The translations under genes and the position numbers were made by a program. 64,000 nt of DNA from Piliocolobus tephrosceles. Taxonomy: Eukaryota; Chordata; Mammalia; Primates; Cercopithecidae. The notes beneath the pieces are model-generated. The model ran no database searches. It was not told where the DNA came from and worked only from the letters and a program-made list of their open reading frames with translations. Location: contig NC_045439.1 of NCBI RefSeq assembly GCF_002776525.5, positions 161,851,485 through 161,915,484 of the forward strand. The letters are read 5' to 3'. This document shows positions 22,859 to 35,059 of the stretch, in pieces. The stretch's first letter is position 1, and each line of letters begins with the position of its first letter.

Positions 22859-24887
22859 GTTCAAGGACTCAGACCGTTGGCCTCCTTCCAGCAAAACGGC
22901 ATAATAAATCAAATGTCAAGAAAGACACTGGATCCAGGAAACAGGGAGGCCAACATGGGGGCCTGATGAAGGGGACCCAGGTGTTGCTGGGTGGCAGGCT
23001 AGAGAATCTGTCCTAATGGGCTGATGTGGTCGGCAGCAGGAGTGAGGCTCTGGGACGAGGCAGGTGTGCACTGAGAGGTGTGACATGGGGCAGCACAGGA
23101 CAGAAAGAGGAAATCACAGGGAAATGCACAGGATGCATGGAAATAGAAGGACGATTTGGTATTCTACAGTAGTATTCTACCTGTTTTGTGAATTTAAAAA
23201 GGTATACATTGCATAGTCACAACCATGATAATTATTTATTGATTTTCAACTTTAAAAACAAATATGTAAACTTTAATTATGTTTATAAATGACAGAAATT
23301 AGGATCTGAGCAATGGGAGGAAAGGATGGGCGCAAAGGTCAGATTATTCTATGGCACTAGGAATCAAGGTATCGCTAGAAGAAGGAAACGGTTGGAGGTA
23401 GATTATTTAAAGTTACAAAGATAACCAATATAACTAATAGTCTTATAGCCATGTTGGGAAGACTGGTTTGATGTACTGGAGTCTAAAATTGATAAATCAA
23501 GATGTGTTTTAATGAGAAAGGTATTACCTAGGGATCTGGAGTTAACCATCAGGACTGGAAAGAGTGGAAAGAATGGACCTCCCCGCAATCCCCCCAGTGC
23601 CACTGTCTCTGCTCAAGATGGAGGGATTTGGGTTGGTGAGATGGGTGGGGCACTGTTCATCCCCATCACACACCCTTATGTACTACGGTATTCATATATA
23701 TATATATAGAGAGAGAGAGAGATACATATATATTTAATATACATGTATGTAATTGAATATGAAGGTGTGTGATTAAATATGATATTTTTAAAACATATAA
23801 AGTATATTTGATATTCATCAAACTGACATTTTTCTTGACAAAGACTTATGAGTAAAAACTATCCCTTTCCTTTCTTCTTCTTATAAACCTTCCCTGATGT
23901 ATTTCCATCTGTGGGAGCAACTTCTTGCCTTGCAAGATTATTGAAAAGTTTATTTTAACCCAAACAAAGCATGCTATTACATTGTTCCACTTTTACCGGA
24001 ATAAAAATGCCTCCACTCTCTATGTTTATAGCTGAGCGTTTAGGCCAATAATACTGTTTCTTCCGTTATTTTCCCTGTAAGCCCTCAGGTTCCATTTCGG
24101 CTGCGTCTTGTGTATGCCCAGAGCCTCTTCACTCAATGGCTTGGCTCTTGATGGTTGCTTTCTCCCTCCCTTCCAACAAATCCCCGAGGAATGATTCCAT
24201 CGTGCCTTCCAGCCAGCTGCGCCCTCTCAGCGTCTTTCCCTTCCAGGCTTCCTTCATTATAGCAGAAGGCGATGATAAAAGTCCTGCATCTGGGCATCCT
24301 TGCTAAGGCAATGGCAGGAGACCGCGTGTCCCTGAAGGAGAAGGAAAGGTCACGTGCACCAGGCAAGGGGAGCTGAGTGCCTCGGCGTGTAATGGGCCCT
24401 CCTGCGCGTTTTCATCTGTTTGCTGTTTTGAGGTCTAAGCTAGAGGTAGTCTGTGGACTCTTCTACCCAGTGATCCTGGGTGCCTTTAAACAAGATGCCT
24501 GTCCATGTTGCTGATGGTAAGAGTGCTATGTCCAAAGCAAGAATGCAACAGAATGTGCAGAGCTCATCACCACTGAGGGCCTTAGTGATGCCTTTCTCCA
24601 CCTGCACTTCCCTTCTTCAGTGAACAGTTTCTCCTCAGGACCCAGTTCGACAGCATCAGAGGGTGATACCTGGGTCACCTTTTTCATCACCGCCCCAACT
24701 CCATCTGCGTATTGAGGAAGCTCACACATTTCCTTCACATGTTTGTCATTCTTACTCTTTTGAAGTGGGACGTTGTCTTTACCTGGTGTAGATATTGTCT
24801 TTGACAATTGGAGAACTTTGTAGGGAAGCATATGTAGAATCAGAAGACAGTTACATGGCTTGGAAGAAATCTGTTGAATTAAGTTTC
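22859..24887. other. Unassigned DNA with a (TA)n(GA)n microsatellite
   Basis: Microsatellite (TA)n then (GA)n at 23694-23723. A minus-strand frame runs 24526-25005 (159 codons) and is discussed as a weak pseudogene candidate. The rest is unassigned. Confidence 0.4.
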
Positions 24888-25090
24888 TTTTTAAAATTTG
24901 CAAATGATTTTGAGAAAATGGAGTCCACATAATTATATGCCTTGTCTCTTTATTCTGCTTAGTGCCACTTGCTGCACAAAATAAATACATTTTTTTAATT
25001 AGCAAATAATTTTGAGATAACAGAGTCCACTAACTTACATGTTTTCTCTTTCTTTCTTCACTATGCCTAGTGCTATTTTCTACAAGAGAG
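24888..25090. repeat. Diverged local tandem duplication (period about 102 bp)
   Basis: 24888-24985 and 24990-25090 align end to end: 'gcaaatgattttgagaaaatggagtccac' versus 'gcaaataattttgagataacagagtccac' (first 20 bases shown suffice), followed by 'gcttagtgccacttgctgcaca' versus 'gcctagtgctattttctacaag'. Divergence shows it is old. Confidence 0.8.
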
Positions 25091-26203
25091 CAACACATAT
25101 TTTCTCCATTGATTACTATATTGATCTTGCACAGGTGAGAGCTAGTGGTTTTGAATCAAGCGGACTCTCATTCCCATTGTGGCCCAGGATAAATTTTAAA
25201 TAAATTCCACTTTGGAAAGGGAGCCATCAAAACCCACTTAGGTCAGTGCCAGTGGCTGTCACAGATAATGCAGAACACTAGTGCCACATCAGCAGTCTTG
25301 ACAAGCTGACAGTGACCGTAAACTTCCCGGGAAGAAATCGATGAGAAATTTACCACTAGGGCTTATATGGAGAAACAAAGGTGATTTAAATTTAGCACTG
25401 AAATGTGGCGTTACAGCCAGAATCTTGTTTTCCAGAGTTTAGTGATACATTGATCTCAACCCCCATGGTCAGTCATCTGTAAACTGTTGAGTCCTGAGAA
25501 AATTAACCTGCAATATGTGATACTGTTTTTTGCTGTAGTCACCAGGTCCTAATTTCCTCTAGCTGTTCCTTCTGTGACAGAAACGACTGATACTAGGATA
25601 TTTCCCCACATTAAGAGATTTGAACTTGTCAAAGACTTTCTCAAACAAACAGATGAGACCTGTGATTAGCCATTTTCGGAGCAGATGGGAGCGTCTGATG
25701 CGCAGATGGAACCCAAAATATTTAAAACATTCGTTTTCTTTCCATCTATCTGTGGGAAGATTTTTAAACTTAAATTTATAAACCCCAAATGCTATGCCTA
25801 AGACTCATCTCTGCAAAGTTAACGGTGTTCAGTTATGATTTATTTAACACATATTTGTGAATTCTTTTTATATGTGGGGTCATGCTGCAGGCTGAGACAG
25901 TGCACATGGTCCCATGTTTAGACAAGCACCAGACGGACTATCGCTTAATAAACTGCAGTGGTAAACAGTGCTGGAAAAGAAGTGCGGGATACTTTGAGCA
26001 CATATCCCGGGGAGATGTGCCAGACGTTGTGGGGGATGGGAAGGGCCGCTCCCTTGAGCAGAGAGACTGTTGGGCAAGGGAGGGGCACAGAGGAGAGGGC
26101 AGGATTCAAATCAGATGTAACAGCGGAGGGAGGATCTAGAAGCCAGAAGAAACAGACAGCGGCCTCTAGAGAAACTGGAGAAATGGTTAGAGAGTGTGAG
26201 ATT
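25091..26203. other. Unassigned DNA, normal base composition
   Basis: Ordinary sequence, G-rich near its end (25980-26200 is full of GG and GA), which makes the following G-poor block stand out. No gene recognised. Confidence 0.45.
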
Positions 26204-27502
26204 AGCCCAAATACTAAACATAAAACAAAAAATCCCTTATCCCTTAGCATCCATCCTTTTCAAAAAAGAAATAAAAAAAAAAATCAAACTAATAAGTCAC
26301 CCAATCAAATTAGTCCTAAAAACCCAATTACCCTAAACTAAATGCCTCCCCGTTGCCTTATTAAAAATCAAAACCACCCCTCAAAAATACTAGTTTATCC
26401 CCTTATAAAATACTATATGAACTGCCTTATTTGCATTGTACTACTAATGGCCCTACATTTAAAACCAAATACCAATTCCTCCAAAACTATATACTTAGTG
26501 ATTCTTCTACTTTCTCTTCTCTTAAAACAAAAGTCTCCTAACACAAACACTACCCCTAAAGCTCCCAACACATCAACACCAACCTAAAAATCATGTCCTC
26601 ATCAAAAAATTTTTAAAACCCCTCAAACCAGCTACAAACAAACAAACAAACAAAAAACCTTACTAATATTCCTAACTACTAAAACTACAATCCAAACAAC
26701 AAAAAAGTAAACTCACCGCACCCAAGTCAAACAACCACCACCATCACCTTCAAAATTACAAGCCATTATTCCAAAGTCAAGCCCTACCAAATTAAAACAA
26801 AAAAAAACCTTAATTCTTAATACTTTTATACCTTTTATATTGTTTCTCCCTGTTTCCTCACTCTATTACTAATTCATTATTAATATAACTAAATCTAACT
26901 CACACCCAAACCATTATTCTTAATATGTATCTTGTTATACCGTATAAAAATTTAGAAACCAAAAGCAACCAACTTCTTCAAATAAATATCTCAACTCTAT
27001 TCCTCTAATTTCTACAATTAACCCTAGTTCTCACCATTATAATCATCTACAACCAAAACACCATTCCTTTACTCCCACAGTCTAACAACCATATAATAAT
27101 TAAAACTACATCCTTTAAACCACCCAATACCAAAGTTAAACCTCTACAAAAAAGTTTACATCAATCTAAAGCCCCTCCTCCATTTTACCAAAAACCCCAC
27201 TCTCCCTAATTGCCAATCTCACCAATACAACCCTGTCCTTGTTTCTATTACTACATCTACCTCCATTGACCCTAAGCCTGCCCCCAGTCACTTCTATAGT
27301 ATAAAAGCCAATGTCAATTAAAAATAAAACCCAAAAACAAAAGTCACATTAAAAATAAAAACTTCTACTCTCCTTTGTTCTAAATACGCTCATCACAACC
27401 AGCCATACAAAAAAACACCCTTCTATGCAAAAATAAATTTACTAAAAATCCTTTATCTAAATACTCATTTTTCCTTAAAACTCCAAGCCTTATTTCTAAC
27501 AG
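26204..27502 (+). mobile_element. G-to-A hypermutated retrovirus-like insertion (decayed)
   Basis: Seen directly: in 26221-27480 (1260 bases) I count only 53 Gs on the + strand, and 47 of them are followed by C or T. There are 5 GA and 1 GG dinucleotides, whereas C is plentiful. Both edges are sharp, and flanking DNA is rich in GG and GA. Known: APOBEC3 enzymes deaminate C on retroviral minus-strand DNA, giving plus-strand G-to-A changes mainly at GG and GA. Inference: this is part of a retroviral genome edited during reverse transcription and then fixed in the germ line. Its frames carry many TAA/TAG stops, as expected when tryptophan codons are hit, and the content is compatible with a gammaretrovirus-like envelope region, but that identity is weak. 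No LTR or target duplication was recognised. It cannot encode a functional protein. The 81-codon + frame 26342-26587 is only an open stretch within it. Confidence 0.7.
26634..26657 (+). repeat. (CAAA)n short repeat in the G-poor block
   Basis: Runs of 'caaa' repeated about six times. Within a G-to-A edited segment this could have started as a purine-mixed repeat simplified by editing, or be a later slippage expansion. Confidence 0.8.
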
Positions 27503-27910
27503 ACTGCAAAGGGTGGGCACCTGAGACACAGCAATAGACCATTGGAAGATGACCGAGGTTCCCTGGGCTTCACATTGGAGCAAAGGGAAGTGCTGAAAAC
27601 ATTAGGTAGGGAGTTACATGAACAGACACAGATCTTCAAGGATCATGCTGGTCCCAACTAGGAAACACGATTTAAGCCAGCACTTCCATTCCGGCTACCA
27701 GTGCTTTATCAAGTATGGACATTACAAATACTTTCTCTCAGTCTGCAGCTTGTCTTTTCATTCTCTTAGCCGTGTCTTTTGAAAAGCAGAAGTTTTCAAT
27801 TTTGATGAAGTCCGGTTTACCAAGTTTTTTCTTTTCATGGATCATGCTTTTGGTGTTTTATCTAAAAACTCATCACCAAATACAAGGTCGTGAAGATTTT
27901 CTCCCTCCTG

Positions 27911-27941
<31 letters not shown>

Positions 27942-28222
27942 TCTGCCTTTTTTTTTTTTTGCCCAGGCTAGAGTGCAATGGCACAATCTCAGCTCACCGC
28001 AACATCTGCCTCCTGGCTGGGTTCAAGCAATTCTCCTGCCTCAGCCTCCCGAGTAGCTGGGATTACAGGCATGCGCCACCATGCCCAGCTAATTTTGTAT
28101 TTTTAGTAGAGATGAGTTTTCTTCATGTTGGTCAGGCTGGTCTTGAACTGCTGACCTCAGGTGATCTGCCTGCCTCTGCCTCCCAAAATGCTGGGATTAC
28201 AGGTGTGAGCCACTACCCCAGA
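27911..28222 (-). mobile_element. AluS-age element, minus strand, long interrupted poly-T
   Basis: Two poly-T runs (27911-27939 and 27949-27960) separated by 'agtctgcc', then 'gcccaggctagagtgcaatgg' to 'gtgtgagccactacccc'. Open + strand frames here are antisense Alu. Confidence 0.9.
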
Positions 28223-29147
28223 TCTGATTTTTTTTTCCAGAAGTTTTAGTTTTCAATTTTACATTCATATCAGTCATTCATTTTGTGATAATATTTGTAT
28301 GCAATATGAAGTATGGATTGGAATTCTTTTTTTTTCTGCTTATGGATATCCCATCTTTCAGTACTTTATGTTGAAGATTATCTTCTGCATTGGTTTTTAC
28401 CTTTGTCAAAAAATTGGTTTTATGGACTTTGTTCTGTTCCATTGATCAATCTGTTTGTCTTTATCACACTGTCTGGATTACTGTGGCTTTCTAATAAACC
28501 TTGAAATCAGATTTTGATCCTGCACATTTGTTCTTCTCTTTCAAAGCTACTTTGACTATTTTAGGTGCTTTGCATTCCTACAAAAATTTTAGAAATAGCC
28601 TGTCAATCTCTAAAAAATGTCCTGCTGGGATTTTGATTAGGAATACATGAAATCTGTGATTTGGGAGAATTAGCTCTCAATATTGAGTCTTCTGACATAG
28701 AAACACATTTCTCCATTTATTCCAATCTTTTAAAATTTCTCCCAGTAATGCTTTGTGGTTTCAATGTACGTATGTTTTACATCTTCTGCCAGATTTATGC
28801 TCATGTATTTTACATTTTTGATGGCATTGTAAATGGTATTTTTTTACAATTTGAACTTCTAATTGTTTGTTGCTCATATATAGACATTCAGTTTATTTTT
28901 GTATATTGATATCGTATCCTGAAACTTTGCTAATACCTTTCTTTATAGTTTGCATAAGTAATTATGTCATCTATAAATAACTATGGTTGTACTTCTTCCT
29001 GCCCAATCAATATGTCTTCTATTTCTTTATTTTTTCATGTGTTATTATATTGGCTAGAACCTTCAATATAAAAGTCTAACAGATGGAGAGCAGATATCCT
29101 TATATTGTGACTGAATCTTAGGGGGAAAACACCTAGTCTTTTACTGG

Positions 29148-29455
29148 TTTTTTTTTTTTTTTTTTTTTTTTCGAGACAGAGTTTTGCTTTTTTCGCCCAG
29201 GCTGGAGTGCAATGGCACAATCTTGGCCCACTGCAACCTCCTCCTCCTGGGTTCAAGCGATTCTCTTGCTTCAGCCTCCCAAGTAGCTCAGATTACAGGT
29301 ATGCATCACCATGCCCGGCTAATTTTTGTATTTTTAGTAGAGACGGGGTTTCACCCTGTTGGCCAGACTGGTCACAGACTGCCAACCTCAGGTGATCTGC
29401 TCACCTCAGCATCCCAAAGTGTTGGGATTACAGACATGAGCCACTGTGCGTGGCC
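29148..29455 (-). mobile_element. AluS-age element, minus strand
   Basis: Poly-T then 'cgagacagagttttgc' to 'gccactgtgcgtggcc'. A short direct repeat 'tcttttac' at about 29137 and 29458 is the probable target duplication. Confidence 0.92.
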
Positions 29456-29496
29456 ATCTTTTACCTTTAAGTATCATGTTAGTTCAAGGATTTCTC

Positions 29497-29706
29497 TTTT
29501 CCTTTGAGACTGTGTCTTGCTGTTTTGCCCAGGCTGGAATGCAATGTGCTATCATAGTTCACTGCAGTCTCAACCTCCCAGGCTCAAGCAAGCCTCCCTC
29601 GTCAGCCTCCCAAGCAGCTGAGACTACAGAGGCCACCAAGTCCAGCTAATCTTAAGAATTTTTTGTAAAGAGGGGCTCTCACTATGTTGCCCGGGCTGAG
29701 CTCAAG
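29497..29706 (-). mobile_element. Truncated old Alu (AluJ-like), minus strand
   Basis: 'gagactgtgtcttgctgttttgcccaggc' (first 20 bases diagnostic) to 'cactatgttgcccgggctgag', ending before the left-monomer head. It lies only about 40 bp from the preceding Alu in the same orientation. Confidence 0.85.
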
Positions 29707-31140
29707 GGATTTATAGATGCCATTTATCTGATTAAGAAAGTTCTCTTCTATTTCTAGTTTACTGAGAGTTTTTCTTTTTAAATACAAAAATAGATGAATT
29801 TTGACAAATTCTTTTTCTGCATCTATTGATATGATTATATGCTTTCCTTTTTTAGTTTATTAATACGGTTACTGAAATTATTGCTGTGAATTACATTAAT
29901 TGATTAACAGATCCTGGGACAACCTTACATTCCTGCATTAAACCTCACTTGATCATGATGCATCTTCCTTTTTATATATTGTTGGATTCAATATACTATT
30001 TTAAAAAATTGCTCCTATCCCTAATGAGGCATATTGCTCTGTAGTTTTCTTTTCTTGCAATGTCTTTTTCTGGTTTTGATATCAGGGTAATCCTGGCCTC
30101 AGAGAATGAACTGGGATGTAGTCCCTCCTTTGTAGTTACCTGGAAGGTGTCTGGAGAGTAGGTTTTATTTTTTACTGATACGGTCAGTACATTCACTAGT
30201 GAAGTCATCTTGACATGCAGTTTTTTATGGGGAGAATTTTTACTGAAATACCAATTTTAACATAGATATAAAAATACTCAGATTATCTATTTCTTCAGTG
30301 TGATTTGGCCATTTGTGTCTTTTAAGGAATATGTCCATTTCACTTCAGATACCAATTTATTGTCATAAAGTTATTTAAAATATGCTCTTATTCTCCTCTT
30401 AATATGAGTAGAATCTATGGTAATGTCACCTCTTCTGGTTTTTGATACAACTAATTTGTCTTCTCTTTTCCCTGATCAGTCTGGATATAGATGTGTCAAT
30501 TTTATTAATCTCAAATAACCAGCTTTTAGTTCAATTGATTTTCTCAATTTTTCTTTATTTCATTAATTTTTGCCCTGATTTTTATATTTCCTTTCTTCTG
30601 TTTTTCGGAGGCAGATGTGGTATCAATTTGCTTTCTTTTTCGAGTTTCTTAAGGTGAAAGCTGAGGTGATTGATTTGAGATCTGTCTTTAATATTTTCTT
30701 TAGTGCAATATATGTTCTACCAGTTCTGGTTTAGATACATTCTGCATATTTTGCTATGTAGTGTTTTTCAAATTCATTTCAAATATTTTATGTCTGTGCA
30801 GTTCTGTCTTCTAATACTCTGTCTTGCAAATTCTACCCAATTTGGTCTTCCCAGACTCTCAGCTTCATTTCTTTACCTCAAGGAGTCCTCTTGGCTTCCC
30901 CCGGGTGTTCCTTTCTCACAGTAAGACCCAGAAACTCTTCTAAGCCGGTTAGTGGGGACAATTATAGGGGTCACCTCTTTTGATTTTATTTCTCAGGGAT
31001 CTCTGAACCTCGTACACTGTTGCCCAGTGTCTGTCCCGCAAATCTCTTGTTTTTATCTTGTTCGTTTATTGTAGTTATTTCAGGTGGGAGGGTATATCTA
31101 ATCCTTATTCCTTCATCTTGGCCAGAAGCATAAAGCACAT

Positions 31141-31745
31141 CCTTCACTTCTGCCACTGTCTGGTCGGCATGCCTCTCAGCTGGACTACTGCATTGCCTCT
31201 CCACTGCCCCCTAACCAATCTGTCATCCTCCTGCCAGGGCAGTTGGCCTTACCCAGAACCCCTTAATGGTATCCATGATTTCAGTGTAAGATCTACACAA
31301 CTTTAATTTGTAAACAATACTTTTTAAAAAGTTTCTATTGGCCTGCTGTATCCTCTACCTCCCTTAGGCCCCTAGGACCTGCCCCCCATCACCTGATTTA
31401 CTAATTCCAAGTGACGTGTTGTTCTTATAACCTTGTGCTTTCTGTGTGTGCTGTTCTTTTCCTAGCATGGCCTCTAATTCCAGGTCTCCCAGAAGTTCCT
31501 GTCCTCATTTCAAGCATCAGCCCCAAGTTGTATCCTCTGTCACCTCCTCACACTGCGTTCTCGCTCTTGTGTTTCCACTGCATTTTCTACGTATCCCTCT
31601 CCCAGCAAGCTTAATATTTAAATGCATTTTCATGTATCTATGTTACTATAAGACTCTGAAGCCCTTGAAAGCAAGCCCCAGCATTTATATTTCATTTTTT
31701 GTGTCTCAGGCCCTGCGTAGTCCTGACATTAATACGTGACACGAG
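31141..31745 (+). mobile_element. Old L2 LINE fragment (probable)
   Basis: Pyrimidine-rich run with 'ctagcatggcctctaatt', 'gttcctgtcctcatttca', 'agactctgaagcccttgaaagcaagcccc' and 'gtgtctcaggccctgcgtag' resembles the L2 3' region ('gctccttgagggcagggac...gcctagcac'). Strongly diverged, as usual for L2. Confidence 0.55.
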
Positions 31746-32479
31746 TACATTTATGGGCTAAAACGTAAGTCAGCTTGAAATCGGCCTGAGGATCATGTGT
31801 CAGGAGACATCACTGGGTCAGCGGGAGTGGTGATGGGCAGCCGAATGATCTTTCATTGTTAATTTTCATATATATATCCATATCTGTCTATCTATCTACA
31901 TGTCTGTTACAAATATATATGCTTATATTAAGTTTTAAGAATCTTGGAAGGTATATTACTAATATAAACTAATATTAACTGTAATATTCACTAATATTAG
32001 CTATGTTATTGAAACATTGAAATTTGAATACTTCTGTTATGTCCTCTTTCAGAGAAGTGATTCCCTTTCTACCCAAAATTCAAAGAAATTCACGTCCATT
32101 GCAAAAGGGAAGTCAGGAATAGATAATGAGTGTTCTAGATAGAATCCAAAATAGCAGGGTGTAGCGTAGTATAAAAATAGTGACAATAATAATACAACTC
32201 TTAGAAAAATGAATGAAGTTTTTCTCCGTTAATATTATGAGTGATCTGTGTTTGGGCTTAAGATCTAGCAATGTCTCTGTTGCAAGAGAGAAAAGCCATG
32301 AAGAGGAGGTGCGTAGATGTCTGGTAACTGATTTTTGTGTGTGTGCCTTATGTCTTTAAAATACAAATGTTGGTGTTGGTGTGGAGCTTGACCGTGCCAG
32401 TTTGTTTAGTAGAGTCTCCCAACAGCTGGTCATGTGGCCCTGTTTGTTCAACTCAGAAGTCATAGTCAGACAGATGGAG
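31746..32479. other. Unassigned DNA
   Basis: Includes a (TATC)-type imperfect simple run around 31868-31920. No gene or repeat family recognised. Confidence 0.45.
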
Positions 32480-32930
32480 AGGAAAAGTTCTATTGAAAGA
32501 TGGTAAGTGAAACAAGCCCTGCATAGAAATATTAATACTGCCTGATGTCACTCATATGTGGAGTTGATTTCACAGAAGTTGAGAGAAGAACTGTGGTTAT
32601 CAGAGGCTAGGGAGTGCAGGGAGAAATGGGATAGGTCGTTGCAAAGGTACAAAGTTACAGTTAGAAGGAATGAGTGCTGATGTTCCGTGACCCAGTGGTG
32701 TGACTACGGCAAATACCAATGGAGCGCGTATTTCAAGAGTGTTAGAGATGTAACTCTAAGAGTTATCACCAGAAAGAAATGGCTAAAGTGATAGATATGG
32801 TCACGATCCTGATTTGATCAACATACAGCTTATACATGCACTGAAAGATCACCCTTACCTCATAAACGTTTAACATTATTTTGTGTCAATTATAAATTAA
32901 AACGTAATTTGTAAAAAGGTGATGCACGAT
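32480..32930 (+). mobile_element. L1M 3' end, plus strand
   Basis: 'gtcactcatatgtggagttg', 'tggttatcagaggctagggag', 'tgatagatatggtcacgatcctgatttgat' and 'tgcactgaaagatcacccttacc' are the standard order of an old L1 3' untranslated region in sense orientation. Confidence 0.8.
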
Positions 32931-35059
32931 GATTCACTATCCAGGACCAAACATTATAAGGGGAATGGATTAACTCAGGCCATTCTTTAGGGGGATGGGT
33001 GACCAGGAGGAAACAGTAGAGGAAATTCAAGGGATGAATTCAAGGTCCTGGGTGGTGAGGATTGTTATTGGTTGTGATTTTACAATAACTTTAAGGACTG
33101 AAGTGATATGGAAGCCTGAGCAGAGAGGTGAAGCACTAACCCTACAGGAGTTTAGCTCGCTGTCCCTCTGTCCTTCCAAGGCGGGAGGTTCTGCAGACAA
33201 CAAGGAGTACCCGAGAGGTCAAGGGAGAAAGGCTCTTCCACAAGCGAGGGCTCCCTCCATTTGCCCTGCGCACCGAAATGGCTTGTCTGGACATCCTGAC
33301 CCATTCTCCAGCCCTGTGGACAGGCCTTTGAGGTCAGTGTGGTTCTTCCACCAGCACTGCCTCCGTGGGTGCCTCTCACTGCTGTCCGCACTCTGGCCTC
33401 CATGTGCTCACTGCTTTCCACGGGTCCTAATCAGGAGGCTGCACAATCTGGTATGTCAGGTGCTGCAGATGAATGAGGCCTAGACCACACCCAAGGAGCT
33501 CAGGCCATACCCTCAGAGCAACAGGCCACGCCCTCTAGGAGACTTCCCCAGAAGCTGGGGTGAGGGGCGCAGAAGAGGATGGCTGCTGGGTATGCAACCT
33601 AGAGTCAGTCAGTCACAAACATGGCAGGAAAATAAGCTATCTGTAAGTACCTACCCTTACAGCCTCCCCCGGGAGCCATGGGGGAGCGGGTGTGCAGTGC
33701 CTGGCATGGTGCCCGAGGGACCACCTGCACCGAAAGCCACTGCACCTTAGATCAGGAGAGAGGAGAGCAGACAGGGATGCGTGGGCAGGTGCCAGGGAGG
33801 TCTGGAGGAAGCTTTGCTGTTGAAACCTGTCTTTGCCATCATATTAACTACTGTTGAGGTTTACATCTAACTTAAACCGGGTGGCTTAATTGCATAAGGA
33901 CGCCCTGGGAGCTTGTGCATTCTGGGGCCTCAGGTGGTTCTGGTTAGCCAGTTTCCCCAGAGGTGACTATTCCTCTTCCCTCTGACTCTCCTTGAGGGGC
34001 GTCTCAGGCCCTGCTTGGTGCACAGGCAGTTTGTTCAGTGGTACTCTTACAAGAGGGAAGTGGGGAGCAGCTGCTGGCATGGGCCAGATACAGTCAGGTG
34101 TCAGACGCCCTGGGCAGGGTTTCCATCCAGGCTGTCCTCAGAGACCGGTGGATTTTTTTCCGTTTTTCTTATACTGTATTCATTCCCCGTGAGTTACCAG
34201 GTGTTTCCTTCACAAAAGGAGTTCTAGCCATTCTCGCGAGGGTGAGCTTTATTTTAAGGTTCGTGGAAGTTGCATCTGTGCGGAGGTGGCCTTGTCTCTT
34301 GGGCACCCAGAGTGTTTAGTTGCCACTGTCACAAAGACTCAGTCATCACTGGACCAGGGTTGGAACCCCCAGGCCAGTTGTGTCATATTGCTGAGTGACA
34401 CACAGTGTGAGCTCTGTGAGATACCTGAGTGAGCTTTATTTGTCACTGATCTTAGAGCCATGGTATGTCTGAAACAGTATAGTACAGTGGTGTTTTCAAA
34501 GACTTCTGCAAAGAGCTGTCTATGACTCCACCTACTCTAAGCTGTTCCAAAGGGTGTTTTTGTATTTTTTTGAAAGTCTGGCTGCTAAGTCAAGGCTGAA
34601 TCATCCACCCCAAGACAAGAGTTGGAGACTAATTAGAGCAGCTACAGCCCACAGCGCACCATCCCGGCCACCTCTGAAGGGAGCAGAACACTGGTGGGGG
34701 TATGCTTTGGTCTCATTCAGAAAGAAGAGTGCTTCAAAAAGACATTGCTTGTTTTATATATTTTATTTCCGTTCAAGATAGTAACAGAAAACAAACCTGG
34801 CTGCTCAGAGATTCAAAATGAATCAGGACAAGCAGACATTATGAGCTTTAATAATGAGCTAATAGTAACGTGTTTGCACGAAAATATTTTACCATTGAAA
34901 CATACACCCTACAACAGGCGCTGAAAGATTCTGTTGTATAAAGAGTCATAAATATTTGGTCTGTTGCTGCCACTTATCCCTGCACTTGTGCAAAAGCAAC
35001 CATTGACTACACATGAACAAATGAGTGTGGCTGTGTTCCAGTGAAACTTCATCTACCCA
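32931..35059. other. Unassigned DNA
   Basis: Mixed-composition unique sequence. The longest frame, + strand 32995-33483 (162 codons), has no recognisable domain. No tRNA, snRNA or CpG island seen. Confidence 0.4.

Larger units (their letters stand above)
27690..31140 (-). mobile_element. Long antisense L1M with three Alu insertions
   Basis: Antisense L1 text runs in order: 'cagcttgtcttttcattctc', 'gaagtccggtttaccaagtt', 'tggattactgtggctttct', 'ctttgactattttaggtgc', 'gaccttcaatataaaagtc'-type stretches, 'cagataccaatttattgtc', 'cttaaggtgaaagctgaggtg', to 'cttcatcttggccagaagc'. Reading frames are broken throughout. Alus at 27911-28222, 29148-29455 and 29497-29706 are later insertions. Confidence 0.8.

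Noticed and set aside
26342..26587. 81-codon open frame in the G-poor block as a real membrane protein
   Set aside because: It is hydrophobic and asparagine/lysine-rich because of the base composition. The surrounding block is saturated with editing-type stops, so it is not a credible gene.
26204..27502. Mitochondrial DNA insertion (NUMT) as the explanation of the G-poor block
   Set aside because: Primate mitochondrial light-strand-like sequence is G-poor but still contains many GG and GA dinucleotides. Here they are selectively absent, and I recognise no mitochondrial gene. It remains the main alternative to test.
26204..27502. Bisulfite-type or sequencing artefact for the G-poor block
   Set aside because: Conversion would act regardless of the following base and spare mainly CpG. 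Surviving Gs here are rarely in CpG and are instead followed by C or T.
32995..33483. 162-codon plus-strand open frame
   Set aside because: No recognisable domain, no upstream promoter or splice pattern I could defend, and an overlapping open frame on the other strand.
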